DNA from: Lachnospiraceae bacterium
Lineage (GTDB): Bacteria; Bacillota; Clostridia; Lachnospirales; Lachnospiraceae
Direction of reading: 5' to 3'
NCBI GenBank assembly: GCA_017473115.1
Contig: JAFUNC010000014.1
Location: forward strand, 113,448-177,447
DNA: 64,000 bases
Shown in pieces: positions 1 through 8,508 of the stretch. How positions within the stretch are numbered: the stretch's first letter is position 1; every line of letters begins with the position of its first letter. The translations under genes were made by a program, and so were the position numbers. A model generated the notes under the pieces. It did no database searches, had not been told where the DNA came from, and saw only the letters and a program-made list of their open reading frames with translations.

Positions 1-197
1 TCTTTGAATCCTACCACTTCCGCCATAATGGAGTTGCTTTTATCTTCCTCCGTATAAATACAACATATATCACCAAGGGTAGCATCCGGTCCTGCTGACT
101 CAATGGTCAGACCAACTACGTTTACTACCCTTCCGAGTTTTTTAAAATAATGTTTACTTTTTAACTTCTGATATTTATCCGGATTAATGGTACTCAT
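1..197 (-). CDS. fliI: Flagellar export ATPase FliI, N-terminal part (cut by window edge)
   Basis: The reading frame starts at an ATG at 197 and stays open to base 1, giving about 65 residues beginning MSTINPDKYQKL and continuing with GRVVNVVGLTIES and a GDICCI stretch. This matches the N-terminal beta-barrel region of FliI/F1-type ATPases that drive export of flagellar subunits. It starts 23 bases after the end of fliH, its regulatory partner, with AGGA about 8 bases upstream of the start. The catalytic Walker motifs lie outside the window, so the name rests on the N-terminal sequence and on the fliF-fliG-fliH-fliI order, which is fixed in flagellated Firmicutes. Confidence 0.85.
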   Translation of the reverse strand, partial: MSTINPDKYQKLKSKHYFKKLGRVVNVVGLTIESAGPDATLGDICCIYTEEDKSNSIMAEVVGFK

Positions 198-220
198 CAA
201 AAATTCCTATGCTTTTATTG

Positions 221-1078
221 TTATTCATAACTTAATAATTTTAACTGTTTACGAAGTTCCTCCAACTGCGTTTTAAAACCACAGTCAAAAATCGCTCCGT
301 CCGTTTCAATGATACACTGACCTTTACGCATACTGAAATCTTCCACAATATCTACATTTTCAGTCGCAATACCGGTGCCTGCCACCAGTTCCTTTTTCTG
401 CATGGAAATATACGGATAATCATCCTTGGATACATGCAGAAGAAACTTTCTGACACCGTCCATTTGAAAAAGAGTTGTATTAATCAAATGTAAAACGATT
501 TCTCTGTGTTCTTCCAATACAACACCAAACACATGCTCATAAACATCTGTAATAACATCCACAAGTTTCGGTTCCAGTTCTTCCACAACAGCGCGATAGT
601 CCGCTTCCAATTCTTGCTTCATGCGTTCGAGTTCCTGTTGTTTATGCGACATTTCATCCGTACCTTTTTTCAGGCCTTCCGCATATCCTTGTTCTTTTCC
701 CGCTTTCGCGGCTTCATCCTTAATTTGTAATGCTTCTTTTTTGGCGCTGTTCAGGATTTGTTCAGCCTCTTCATTTGCCTTTTGGATAATATCACTGGCT
801 GCTTTGCTGGTAATTTGCATGTCAGCCTTGCTGCCTTTATCCAATCCGCCCAAACCATCTTCAAAATGTGAATCCGCTTCTTCATCCTCTGCCAAAAGCA
901 CCGCAACTTCTGTTGCACCGATTCCTTCTGAAAATACATCCTCCAACTCTCCGGCAGTATCCTCTTTTACCATTTGGGCAATAGATTCCAGTTTTTTGGC
1001 AACAATATCATTGCTGTTGATGATACGCACTTCTCTCTCCTGCACAACCGCAGAAGACTTAAAGAAATTACTAGACAA
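221..1078 (-). CDS. fliH: Flagellar assembly protein FliH
   Basis: FliH binds the export ATPase FliI and links it to the C-ring of the flagellar basal body. The protein (285 aa) has an acidic, variable N-terminus, a long Ala/Glu/Lys-rich coiled coil with IIQKANEEAEQILNSAKKEA near residues 98-117, and a C-terminal domain resembling FliH/V-ATPase subunit E with a VHVSKDDY-like segment (LLHVSKDDYPYI). I place the start at a TTG at 1078, because GGAGGTG lies 9 bases upstream of it, inside the end of fliG, giving an 8-base overlap. A GTG at 1096 would add six residues but has no ribosome binding site. The sequence is poorly conserved in the family; position in the operon supports the call. Confidence 0.85.
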   Translation of the reverse strand: MSSNFFKSSAVVQEREVRIINSNDIVAKKLESIAQMVKEDTAGELEDVFSEGIGATEVAVLLAEDEEADSHFEDGLGGLDKGSKADMQITSKAASDIIQKANEEAEQILNSAKKEALQIKDEAAKAGKEQGYAEGLKKGTDEMSHKQQELERMKQELEADYRAVVEELEPKLVDVITDVYEHVFGVVLEEHREIVLHLINTTLFQMDGVRKFLLHVSKDDYPYISMQKKELVAGTGIATENVDIVEDFSMRKGQCIIETDGAIFDCGFKTQLEELRKQLKLLSYE

Positions 1079-2081
1079 TGATTTCGTCACCTCCACCTCT
1101 GGAAATTACAATTTCACCGGCATCTTCTAACTTACGGATCGTATTAACAATTTTCTGCTGAGCCTCTTCTACGTCTTTCATACGAACAGGTCCCATAAAT
1201 TCCATATCTTCCTTAATCATAACCGCAAGACGCTGGGACATATTACGGAATACGGCATTCTGAACTTCTTCATTTGCACCTTTCAACGCAACCGCCAAAT
1301 CATTGTTATCTACATCACGCAACACACGCTGGATTGCACGGTCGTCCAAAAGAAGAATATCTTCGAATACAAACATTTTCTTTCGGATTTCGTCTGCCAG
1401 TTCCGGATCTTCGATTTCCAAAGTCTCCATAATGTGTTTTTCGGTACCGCGGTCTACCGTATTCAAAATTTCCACCACGTGGTCCACACCACCGATAATG
1501 GTGTAATCCTGATTAACAAGATTTGCAAGTTTTGATTCCAGAATCTTCTCCACTTCTTTGATGACATCCGGACTGGTTCTGTCCATGGTTGCAATACGTC
1601 TTGCAACTTCCACCTGTTGTTCCGGTGATAATGCCGAAACAATCATCGCAGACTGACCGGGTCCCAAATAAGATAAAATCAATGCAATGGTCTGAGGATG
1701 TTCGTCTTGGATGAAACTCAATAACTGGCTGGCATCTGTCTTACGTACAAACTCGAAAGGCTTTACCTGGATAGACGCAGTCAGACGATTGAGAACTTCC
1801 ACCGCTTTATCGGCACCCAAGGCCTTTTCCAAAAGTTCCTTAGCGTAGCCGATACCACCCTCTGCGATATACTGCTGCGCAAGACAAACTTCATAAAATT
1901 CATTAATAATACTTTCTTTGATTTGAGGAGTTACACTTCTTGTATTGGCAATTTCCAATGTTAACTCTTCAATTTCATCTTCTTTCAAATGTTTAAAAAT
2001 TAACGCAGACTTCTCCGGCCCCAAAGAAATCAAAAGAATCGCCGCTTTTTGAAGTCCTGTAATTCTATCGTCACCTCTCAT
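1071..2081 (-). CDS. fliG: Flagellar motor switch protein FliG
   Basis: FliG is the C-ring protein that touches the stator and sets torque and rotation direction. The 336-residue protein has the full family length. Visible motifs are the N-terminal LTGLQKAAILLISLG-like start (ITGLQKAAILLISLGPEKSA), the middle-domain EHPQTIALILSYL motif and the C-terminal charged torque helix region (DILLLDDRAIQRVLRDVDNN). It follows fliF after only 6 bases and overlaps the start of fliH. The ATG at 2081 has GGGGGTAGG upstream. Nothing looks broken. Confidence 0.97.
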   Translation of the reverse strand: MRGDDRITGLQKAAILLISLGPEKSALIFKHLKEDEIEELTLEIANTRSVTPQIKESIINEFYEVCLAQQYIAEGGIGYAKELLEKALGADKAVEVLNRLTASIQVKPFEFVRKTDASQLLSFIQDEHPQTIALILSYLGPGQSAMIVSALSPEQQVEVARRIATMDRTSPDVIKEVEKILESKLANLVNQDYTIIGGVDHVVEILNTVDRGTEKHIMETLEIEDPELADEIRKKMFVFEDILLLDDRAIQRVLRDVDNNDLAVALKGANEEVQNAVFRNMSQRLAVMIKEDMEFMGPVRMKDVEEAQQKIVNTIRKLEDAGEIVISRGGGDEIIV

Positions 2082-2087
2082 GACGGC

Positions 2088-3704
2088 CTACCCCCAATCT
2101 TCGTTCAACCAGTTACGCAATAAATTGGCAACGGCTTCCGGATTTTCATCGACAAATTTTTCAATCATCTTTCTGGTTTCGGATTTGGTCTCCAATTCAA
2201 TATCCTCCAAAGGTTCCGAAGGCATAGACTGCAACAAATTTTCAACAGAAAGTTCTTCCGGCTGTTCTTCTTCCACCTTGTCCCTCTTGAAACTGCGAAT
2301 TACAACATAAGCCAAAAGAATAAGAATAATAACAATCAGAATAACCTGTAAAACATCGGTAAATTCAAAGTTAAAAGCAGATTCCTTATCTACGAAGAAA
2401 GGTTCCTCGTAAGCAACAATGGTAATATCTTCTACCGCAATACCGCTGGCATCAGATACAACGGAATATAATTCCGGATCCACTTCCAGTTTCTTTCGGT
2501 CCGAATTTGCCAACTTATATTCATCCCATGTAATTCCGTCAAGAAGCCCCAATTCTTTGGCATCTTCTTCATGAACCACATTATAAGAAATGGCCGTTAC
2601 TGCCACAGATGATTTATCGTAAACAATACTTCCTGCAGGAATTTTTTCAACCGTAGTTTCGGAATTAGGCAGATAATCCTTTTCAAACTGGGATACGGAA
2701 CTGCTTCCGCCTTCTCCTTCACTCCAAACGTAAGTATCATCTCCATTACTGTCGGTACCGGGAACCATGGCAGTACCGCCGTCGGTTTCCGCTTCATATG
2801 AAGACTCATGAGACAACACGCCCTGCATCTGTCCGTCTGCAGGAGTATAATTAATTTCCGTACGTTCGGTTTCCGCAAAATTAACAGTTAAATTACTTGC
2901 CACCTCAATCAAATCAAACTCATTGGTGCCAAGAAGAACCTTTTTCACTTCGCTGCGGATAATGGCTTCTGCCTGCTGTTTTAAACTTAACTGGTTAGAA
3001 GCATTTCCAATGGAAGACGCAGTATCTCCCCCACTGAATAACAGATTTCCCTGAGTGTCCCAAATTACAATATGCTCCGTAGATTCATTACCGATTGCCG
3101 TCTTAATTGCATTCGCAATGGCATTTGCCTGATCACTGCTGCAAGCAGCATTTAATTTTAATAAAATCTGTGCAAAACTTTCTTCCTGATTGGCAATCAA
3201 AGTCCCGTCATCTTTGGGAATATGTAAAGTAACCGTAGCCTCTTCAATGAATTCCACATCTTCCAACATGGTAGTTAATTCGCCTTGAAGATATGCAGTG
3301 TACAACTTTTCTTTGTCTGCTTCTGTCGTAGTAAGGCTACCTGAAACAACATCCGTCAATTTAAACGTTTCCGTAAGGATATTATTGGAATTAATCAGAA
3401 TATTGGCATCTGATAACTGATCTCTGTTGATTTCATATACTAATCCCTGACTGTCAGTCACCTTGTAATCGTATTCGCCTTCCTCCAATAACGATTTTAC
3501 CGTTGCCGACTGGGTTGCCGTTTCGCAGGTAACCAACGGCACATACTGGGGTCTGGAAACCACAGTAATTAAAATTGCAAACGCAACAATAAAACCAAGC
3601 AGAGCTGCAACCATGGCAGTCTTCTGCTTAGAGGAAAATTTATTCCACCACTCCATAAACTTAGGCGGAAATTCTTTTAGTTTATCTAAAAGTTTTTCAA
3701 CCAT
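2088..3704 (-). CDS. fliF: Flagellar MS-ring protein FliF
   Basis: FliF forms the MS ring in the cytoplasmic membrane on which the rotor and export gate are built. The 538-residue protein shows an N-terminal membrane helix (near residues 29-50), ring-building motifs in the periplasmic part including TVTLHIPKDDGTL, a second membrane helix near 443-465, and a C-terminal FliG-binding tail ending in NLLRNWLNEDW, which is typical of the family. The periplasmic domain holds a Ser/Gly/Asp-rich insertion around residues 290-330, a region that varies between species. It lies between fliE and fliG. The ATG at 3704 has an AAGGAGAAG site upstream. Confidence 0.97.
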   Translation of the reverse strand: MVEKLLDKLKEFPPKFMEWWNKFSSKQKTAMVAALLGFIVAFAILITVVSRPQYVPLVTCETATQSATVKSLLEEGEYDYKVTDSQGLVYEINRDQLSDANILINSNNILTETFKLTDVVSGSLTTTEADKEKLYTAYLQGELTTMLEDVEFIEEATVTLHIPKDDGTLIANQEESFAQILLKLNAACSSDQANAIANAIKTAIGNESTEHIVIWDTQGNLLFSGGDTASSIGNASNQLSLKQQAEAIIRSEVKKVLLGTNEFDLIEVASNLTVNFAETERTEINYTPADGQMQGVLSHESSYEAETDGGTAMVPGTDSNGDDTYVWSEGEGGSSSVSQFEKDYLPNSETTVEKIPAGSIVYDKSSVAVTAISYNVVHEEDAKELGLLDGITWDEYKLANSDRKKLEVDPELYSVVSDASGIAVEDITIVAYEEPFFVDKESAFNFEFTDVLQVILIVIILILLAYVVIRSFKRDKVEEEQPEELSVENLLQSMPSEPLEDIELETKSETRKMIEKFVDENPEAVANLLRNWLNEDWG

Positions 3705-3780
3705 TTTCTCTTCTCCTTACTTCAACGGTCGATTTTATGATAAATAGAGTCATACTCTTTCATTCTTATTTTACACAACA

Positions 3781-4092
3781 TTAAATCTGCATCTGCATAA
3801 TTTCCCGATATGCCTGAATAAATTTATCTCTCACAGCCACGGTATATTGCAGTGCCGTAGATGCCTTCTGTAACGAAATCATCAAATCGTGCGTACTTTC
3901 CGTCTCTCCCAGAGCAAACTTAATTTCTTCATTTTCCGCATCAGACAAATAAGCATTTGTGGTCTGCAGATTATCAATGGCAGAATTCAGCATAACCGAA
4001 AACATATCACTGCCTTCTGCAACCTTTGTTTTATTTGTATTATACTGATCCAACGCTTCCGTGTTGATTCGATATACAGCCGAAAGGTCCAT
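3781..4092 (-). CDS. fliE: Flagellar hook-basal body protein FliE
   Basis: FliE is the adaptor between the MS ring and the rod. The protein (103 aa) has the family length, a disordered N-terminus, and the conserved C-terminal half with MISLQKASTALQYTVAVRDK followed by a YREIMQMQI end, which is diagnostic. I choose ATG 4092 (MDLSAVY) because GAGGAG lies 8 bases upstream. A TTG at 4107 and an ATG at 4098 in the same frame have no suitable spacing. It sits 30 bases after flgC and before fliF in the basal-body operon. Confidence 0.95.
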   Translation of the reverse strand: MDLSAVYRINTEALDQYNTNKTKVAEGSDMFSVMLNSAIDNLQTTNAYLSDAENEEIKFALGETESTHDLMISLQKASTALQYTVAVRDKFIQAYREIMQMQI

Positions 4093-4122
4093 TTCCATTC
4101 TCCTCAATTATAAACTCAATTT

Positions 4123-4581
4123 CTAACCTCTACCGATTTCCAATCCCTTTAATGCCATAGACTTACTTGCCGAAAAAGCAGTTGCATTGGCTTCATAACC
4201 TCTTGTGGCATCAATCAGGTTGGTCATTTCGGTAATGGTATTGACATTCGGATACATAACATAACCGGATTCATCTGCGTCCGGATGGGAAGGATCATAT
4301 ACCTTCTTAAGTTCCGACGTATGATCTTCCTGTACCGTAGTTACACGCACACCTTTCCCCACCGCGTTGGTAAAAGAACTTGTTGCATTGCCGAAAACAC
4401 TTGCAAAAGATTCATTTCCGGGTCCTTTCGCCTGGAAAGTAACCACTTTACGACGATAAGGTGTACCGTCTTCTGTTCTTGTTGTATTGGCATTTGCCAC
4501 ATTCTCTGCAATGACATCCATACGATATCTCTGTGCAGTCAACCCGGACGCACTGATATCAAAAGCATCAAACATTCCCAT
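4123..4581 (-). CDS. flgC: Flagellar proximal rod protein FlgC
   Basis: FlgC is a proximal rod subunit exported through the flagellar secretion system. The 152-residue protein starts MGMFDAFDISASGLTAQRYR, has the N-terminal ANANTT rod/hook motif (residues about 29-35) and the C-terminal flagellar-rod domain with NTITEMTNLIDATRGYEANA. Length and both conserved ends fit the family. It follows flgB after 20 bases with an AGGAGG site upstream of the start. No oddities. Confidence 0.97.
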   Translation of the reverse strand: MGMFDAFDISASGLTAQRYRMDVIAENVANANTTRTEDGTPYRRKVVTFQAKGPGNESFASVFGNATSSFTNAVGKGVRVTTVQEDHTSELKKVYDPSHPDADESGYVMYPNVNTITEMTNLIDATRGYEANATAFSASKSMALKGLEIGRG

Positions 4582-4601
4582 ATTACGCTACCTCCTTATC
4601 C

Positions 4602-4994
4602 TTATGATTTCATAACAGTCTGCAGGTTGGTAAATTCCTGCGTAATGCTGTTCAACAAACCGTTGTATTTAATCTGATTCTCCGCCAAATTCACATTTTC
4701 GGTATCGATATCCACATTATTGCCGTCCAAACGATAAGTCACCTCTGCCGAATCGGTATATACCGTAGGATTCAAGGTCTTCAGGTTCACATTGCTTACC
4801 TTGGCATCCATACTGCCACCGCCGGCACCTAAAATCGCATGTCGTAATTCGTTCTCAAACGACACATCCTGTCTTTTATATCCGGGGGTAGCCGCATTGG
4901 CAATATTATTACTGATGGCTTCATTTCTTTTCCATGAAGCATCTGCCGCCTTATCCAGCACATTTATGTAGTCAAACGTATTGGTTCCTAACAT
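4602..4994 (-). CDS. flgB: Flagellar proximal rod protein FlgB
   Basis: FlgB is a proximal rod subunit and here the first gene of the basal-body operon. The 130-residue protein has the N-terminal motif NEAISNNIANAATPGYKRQD and the C-terminal rod domain NVDIDTENVNLAENQIKYN, both typical. I start it at ATG 4994 because AGGAGG lies 6 bases upstream; an in-frame upstream extension to 5024 adds MECAHNRRKK with no binding site. A sigma-A-like promoter lies 43-70 bases upstream. Confidence 0.96.
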   Translation of the reverse strand: MLGTNTFDYINVLDKAADASWKRNEAISNNIANAATPGYKRQDVSFENELRHAILGAGGGSMDAKVSNVNLKTLNPTVYTDSAEVTYRLDGNNVDIDTENVNLAENQIKYNGLLNSITQEFTNLQTVMKS

Positions 4995-5036
4995 CTTTTT
5001 CCTCCTATTATGGGCACACTCCACCCACCTTATTTT

Positions 5037-5064
5037 ATTATAGTTTATTTCAATAAAAACACAA
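5037..5064 (-). promoter_or_regulatory. Sigma-A-type promoter of the flgB-fliI operon
   Basis: On the minus strand, TTGTGT (5064-5059) and a perfect TATAAT (5042-5037) are separated by 16 bases, about 43 bases upstream of the flgB start. The -10 is consensus, so housekeeping sigma factor rather than flagellar sigma-28 is the likely reader. This fits an early-class flagellar operon. It lies in the 371-base gap between flgB and codY. Confidence 0.65.
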
Positions 5065-5075
5065 GGGATTTTTAC

Positions 5076-5103
5076 AAAAAAACACTTTATATTGTGTTTT
5101 TTT
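5076..5103. promoter_or_regulatory. A/T-rich perfect inverted repeat upstream of the flgB promoter
   Basis: Ten-base arms AAAAAAACAC (5076-5085) and its exact complement (5094-5103) flank an 8-base spacer. The centre lies about 26 bases upstream of the -35 box. It could be an operator, an UP-like element, or part of a bidirectional terminator; the long A and T runs allow each reading. I cannot tell which. Confidence 0.4.
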
Positions 5104-5185
5104 ACAAATTATCCACAAAATGTACGATTTATGTAAACGAAGACATGTTTTAGCCCCGAAAACAAATACTTCTATCCATAAAATC

Positions 5186-5222
5186 AAAAAAGGATTTATC
5201 GCATCACACAATAAATCCTTTT
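5186..5222 (-). terminator. Intrinsic terminator of codY
   Basis: A perfect 10-bp stem, AAGGATTTAT at 5190-5199 with its complement at 5211-5220, and an 11-base loop are followed on the minus strand by a run of Ts (As at 5184-5189 on the plus strand). It lies about 145 bases beyond the codY stop and separates codY from the flagellar operon promoter. Confidence 0.8.
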
Positions 5223-5365
5223 ATCTCATACATATGAAACAGCGTCCCTGCCGTATTTTTATCAAAAATGTTTCACATATTATATCGGCATGTTCTCAAC
5301 TTTCCTTAACAGATTCCAAAAGATTACATATCCAATCTTTTCCTGTCCGCTTCCGCATATACCAA

Positions 5366-6148
5366 TCAGTCATTTCCCTGCTTCAAAAGACTGATTTCAT
5401 CAAATACCATATCATTAATTACTTTAATGTAGGTTCCCTTCATACCGGAAGAACGTGATTCGATGACGCCTGCACTTTCCAATTTGCGCAATGCATTTAC
5501 AATTACGGAACGGGTAATGCCTACGCGATCCGCAATTTTGCTGGCAACCAAAACGCCCTCCATACCGCCCAATTCATCAAACACATGAATAATCGCTTCC
5601 ATTTCCGAGCCGGACAAGGTGCTGATGGCTGATTTAGCACCTGCCACACGTCTGGATTCTTCCGCAGTTTCCTCACTGACAGAACGAAGAATTTCAAGTC
5701 CCACCACACTGGTCGCATATTCGCATAAAATAATATCATCAATTTCATATTCGCTGTTATTGCGATACAAAAACAACGTTCCCAGACGTTCTCCCGCAAT
5801 CACAATAGGTGTAATCACGCCACGATATCTGGAACAATCCGTTTCCTCAAATCCCAACGTACTTAAATTCACGTTTTCTTTGGTGGATAAAACCCCAAGA
5901 AAACGTTCATTCAAATCCGCATCGATAAAAACGCCTTTTTTTTCTCCCAAAAGTTCACTGATTGCCGGAACTTTAGAAGTATTGCCCATACCAAGAATCT
6001 TACCTTTACGACTGATTACAAGAACATTGGAGTCCGTCACATCCCGCATCACTTTGCAGATATCGGTAAAAACCACCTTTCCCGCATTGTTGGAATATAA
6101 AAGTTTTACAATTTTTCTGGTCTTGTCTAATAACTGTACGCTACTCAT
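5366..6148 (-). CDS. codY: GTP-sensing transcriptional pleiotropic repressor CodY
   Basis: CodY binds branched-chain amino acids and GTP and represses stationary-phase, motility and nitrogen genes in Firmicutes. At 260 residues it has the family length. The N-terminal GAF domain begins MSSVQLLDKTRKIVKLL; the C-terminal winged helix-turn-helix contains KIADRVGITRSVIVNALRKL followed by ESAGVIESRSSGMKGTYIKV, the DNA-recognition segment. GGAGAG precedes the ATG at 6148. A possible promoter (TTGGTT, 16 bases, TATAAA) overlaps the topA terminator just upstream. Its position directly upstream of the flagellar operon is typical of Lachnospiraceae. Confidence 0.98.
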   Translation of the reverse strand: MSSVQLLDKTRKIVKLLYSNNAGKVVFTDICKVMRDVTDSNVLVISRKGKILGMGNTSKVPAISELLGEKKGVFIDADLNERFLGVLSTKENVNLSTLGFEETDCSRYRGVITPIVIAGERLGTLFLYRNNSEYEIDDIILCEYATSVVGLEILRSVSEETAEESRRVAGAKSAISTLSGSEMEAIIHVFDELGGMEGVLVASKIADRVGITRSVIVNALRKLESAGVIESRSSGMKGTYIKVINDMVFDEISLLKQGND

Positions 6149-6186
6149 GTTCTCTCCATCGTGTCAATATGGTCAATAACCCTTTT

Positions 6187-6234
6187 ATAAAAAAAATGGC
6201 TATGCAACCAACCTAAAGTTACATAACCATTTTA
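6187..6234 (-). terminator. Intrinsic terminator of topA
   Basis: On the minus strand AAAATGGTTATG pairs with CATAGCCATTTT (one G-U pair) around a loop of about 15 bases, and is followed by a run of eight Ts. It lies just beyond the topA stop codon and upstream of codY. Confidence 0.8.
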
Positions 6235-6268
6235 ACACAATTATATAAATTGCGCAACATTTCTCAAA

Positions 6269-8338
6269 CTATTTCTCTTGTTGTCTGACATAACCGCACT
6301 CTTGTTTCGCACAAACAAGTTTATTACCACGCACCAGCAATACTTCTCCGCAATCCGGACACTTTTCGTTGGTCGGACGCTGCCACACCATAAAATCACA
6401 CTCCGGCATTTTTTCACAGCCATAGTAGGTACGACCTTTTTTCGTCTTACGAACCACTACTTCACCGCCGCATTTCGGACATGTAACACCAATTTTTTCC
6501 AAAAAAGTTTTGGTATTACGACATTCCGGGAATCCGGGGCAGGCAAGGAATTTGCCGTGAGGACCATATTTGATAACCATATTACGGCCACAAACCTCAC
6601 AGACCTCATCAGAAACTTCATCGGCAATTTTCACTTCACCGAGTTCCTTTTCCGCCTGTTTTACAGCCTCATCCAAGTCAGGATAGAAATTGGACACCAC
6701 AGTCTTCCACTGCACACTTCCCTCTTCCACCTTATCCAGTAAAGCCTCCATATATGCAGTAAAGTTTACATCCACAATGCTGGGGAAGGCTTCTTTCATC
6801 ATATTATTCACAACCTGGCCAATTTCGGAAACATATAAATTCTTATTTTCTTTGATTACATATCTGCGGGCAATAATCGTGGTAATGGTAGGTGCATAAG
6901 TACTGGGGCGACCGATGCCCAGTTCTTCCAACGCACGCACCAATGCCGCTTCCGTAAAATGCGCCGGCGGCTGGGTAAAATGCTGTTGTTGCTCAAATCC
7001 TGCAAATTCAAGTTTGGTATTTTTATCAATTGCATTTAACAGTGTATTATTCTCTGCTTTTTCGTCTTCATCCTGCATATAAACGCTTCGATAACCATCA
7101 AACGCCACCTTAGATGCACTGACACGGAAAGAATAGTCTCCGCCCTTAATGCGAACCGACACTGTTTCAAATACAGCCGATGCCATCTGGCTTGCTGCAA
7201 AACGCTGCCAAATTAATTTATATAATCTTAACTGATCTCTCGAAAGAGAATCTTTTAATTTATCCGGAGTCATTGCAATGTCCGTAGGACGGATTGCTTC
7301 ATGCGCATCCTGAATACGTTTTTCATCTTTTTTCTTATTTTCGGTTTGCTGCACGTACTTTTCACCATACACGGATGAAATGTAAGATGCTGCCGCAGCC
7401 TTCGCTTCCTCTGAAACACGGGTAGAATCGGTACGTAAATAGGTAATTACACCCACGGTGCCGTTACCCTTAATATCAATACCTTCATATAACTGCTGGG
7501 CAATACGCATGGTTTTCTGTGTTGCAAATCCCAGAACCTTACTCGCCTCCTGCTGTAAAGTAGATGTTGTAAAAGGAAGAGGTGCTTTTTTAGTTCTCTC
7601 TCCTGTTTTTACCTCTTCTACGGAATAAGAAGCACCTTCCAGCGCACTACAAACGTCTTCTACGGCCTTTTTAGAGCCCAATTCCATCTTTTTATCGCCT
7701 TTACCGTAAAAAGATGCCACCAATGGCTTTTTTTCGCCCTGTAAGGCAAATGACGCGTTCAAACTCCAGTACTCCTCAGGGATAAAAGCATCAATTTCCT
7801 CTTCACGGTCACAAATAATACGAAGAGCCACCGATTGTACACGGCCTGCACTTAAACCTCTTTTTACTTTTGCCCAAAGCACGGGAGAAATACGATATCC
7901 CACCATACGATCCAAAATACGTCTGGTTTGCTGGGCATCCACAAGATTCATATCAATTTCCCTTGCATTCTTCAAGGACTCTTTTACCGCATTCTTGGTA
8001 ATTTCATTAAAAGTGATACGATATACTTTTTTATCAGCCAATTTCAAAGCCTCATACAAGTGCCACGAAATCGCTTCTCCTTCACGGTCAGGGTCAGTTG
8101 CAAGATAAATTTTCTCCGCCTTTTTTACTTCCTTACGAAGTGCAGAAAGTACATCCCCTTTGCCGCGGATGGTAATGTATTTGGGTTCATAATCATTCTC
8201 AACGTCAACCCCTAACTGGCTCTTGGGCAAATCCCTTACGTGCCCGTTACTTGCCAGTACCTCATAATTTGTTCCAAGAAATTTTTTGATTGTTTTCACC
8301 TTGGCAGGCGACTCCACAATCACAAGATATTTTGCCAT
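6269..8338 (-). CDS. topA: DNA topoisomerase I (TopA)
   Basis: TopA relaxes negatively supercoiled DNA by a type IA mechanism. The 689-residue protein has the TOPRIM domain at the start (KYLVIVESPAKVKTIKKFLG; later LATDPDREGEAISWHL), the catalytic tyrosine motif GVITYLRTDSTRVS, and three C-terminal zinc ribbons starting CEVCGRNM, CPKCGGEV and CPDCGEVL. I use ATG 8338 (MAKYLV) with GGGGAAGAG upstream; the in-frame extension MNRGRD to 8356 is unlikely. It is a single-gene unit with its own promoter and terminator, ahead of codY. Confidence 0.98.
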   Translation of the reverse strand: MAKYLVIVESPAKVKTIKKFLGTNYEVLASNGHVRDLPKSQLGVDVENDYEPKYITIRGKGDVLSALRKEVKKAEKIYLATDPDREGEAISWHLYEALKLADKKVYRITFNEITKNAVKESLKNAREIDMNLVDAQQTRRILDRMVGYRISPVLWAKVKRGLSAGRVQSVALRIICDREEEIDAFIPEEYWSLNASFALQGEKKPLVASFYGKGDKKMELGSKKAVEDVCSALEGASYSVEEVKTGERTKKAPLPFTTSTLQQEASKVLGFATQKTMRIAQQLYEGIDIKGNGTVGVITYLRTDSTRVSEEAKAAAASYISSVYGEKYVQQTENKKKDEKRIQDAHEAIRPTDIAMTPDKLKDSLSRDQLRLYKLIWQRFAASQMASAVFETVSVRIKGGDYSFRVSASKVAFDGYRSVYMQDEDEKAENNTLLNAIDKNTKLEFAGFEQQQHFTQPPAHFTEAALVRALEELGIGRPSTYAPTITTIIARRYVIKENKNLYVSEIGQVVNNMMKEAFPSIVDVNFTAYMEALLDKVEEGSVQWKTVVSNFYPDLDEAVKQAEKELGEVKIADEVSDEVCEVCGRNMVIKYGPHGKFLACPGFPECRNTKTFLEKIGVTCPKCGGEVVVRKTKKGRTYYGCEKMPECDFMVWQRPTNEKCPDCGEVLLVRGNKLVCAKQECGYVRQQEK

Positions 8339-8392
8339 ATCTCTTCCCCTATTCACTCTGTCCTTTTCCCCTTTTTAGGGTAACCGTTATCG

Positions 8393-8421
8393 ACTATACA
8401 CCAAAAAAAGTGATATGGCAA
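8393..8421 (-). promoter_or_regulatory. Sigma-A promoter of topA
   Basis: TTGCCA (8421-8416), a 17-base spacer and TATAGT (8398-8393) lie on the minus strand, 55 bases upstream of the topA start. Spacing is ideal and both boxes are close to consensus. Confidence 0.65.
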
Positions 8422-8508
8422 GGAATTTTTTTAGAAAACACACAAAATCCACTTTTATATATTCCATAAAATACGGAACAACTTCCTATTTTTTCTTCAC
8501 AGAGAATA

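Noticed and set aside
5120-5458. 112-residue plus-strand ORF in the codY-flgB gap
   Set aside because: It runs across the codY terminator and the 3' end of codY, has no ribosome binding site and no family resemblance.
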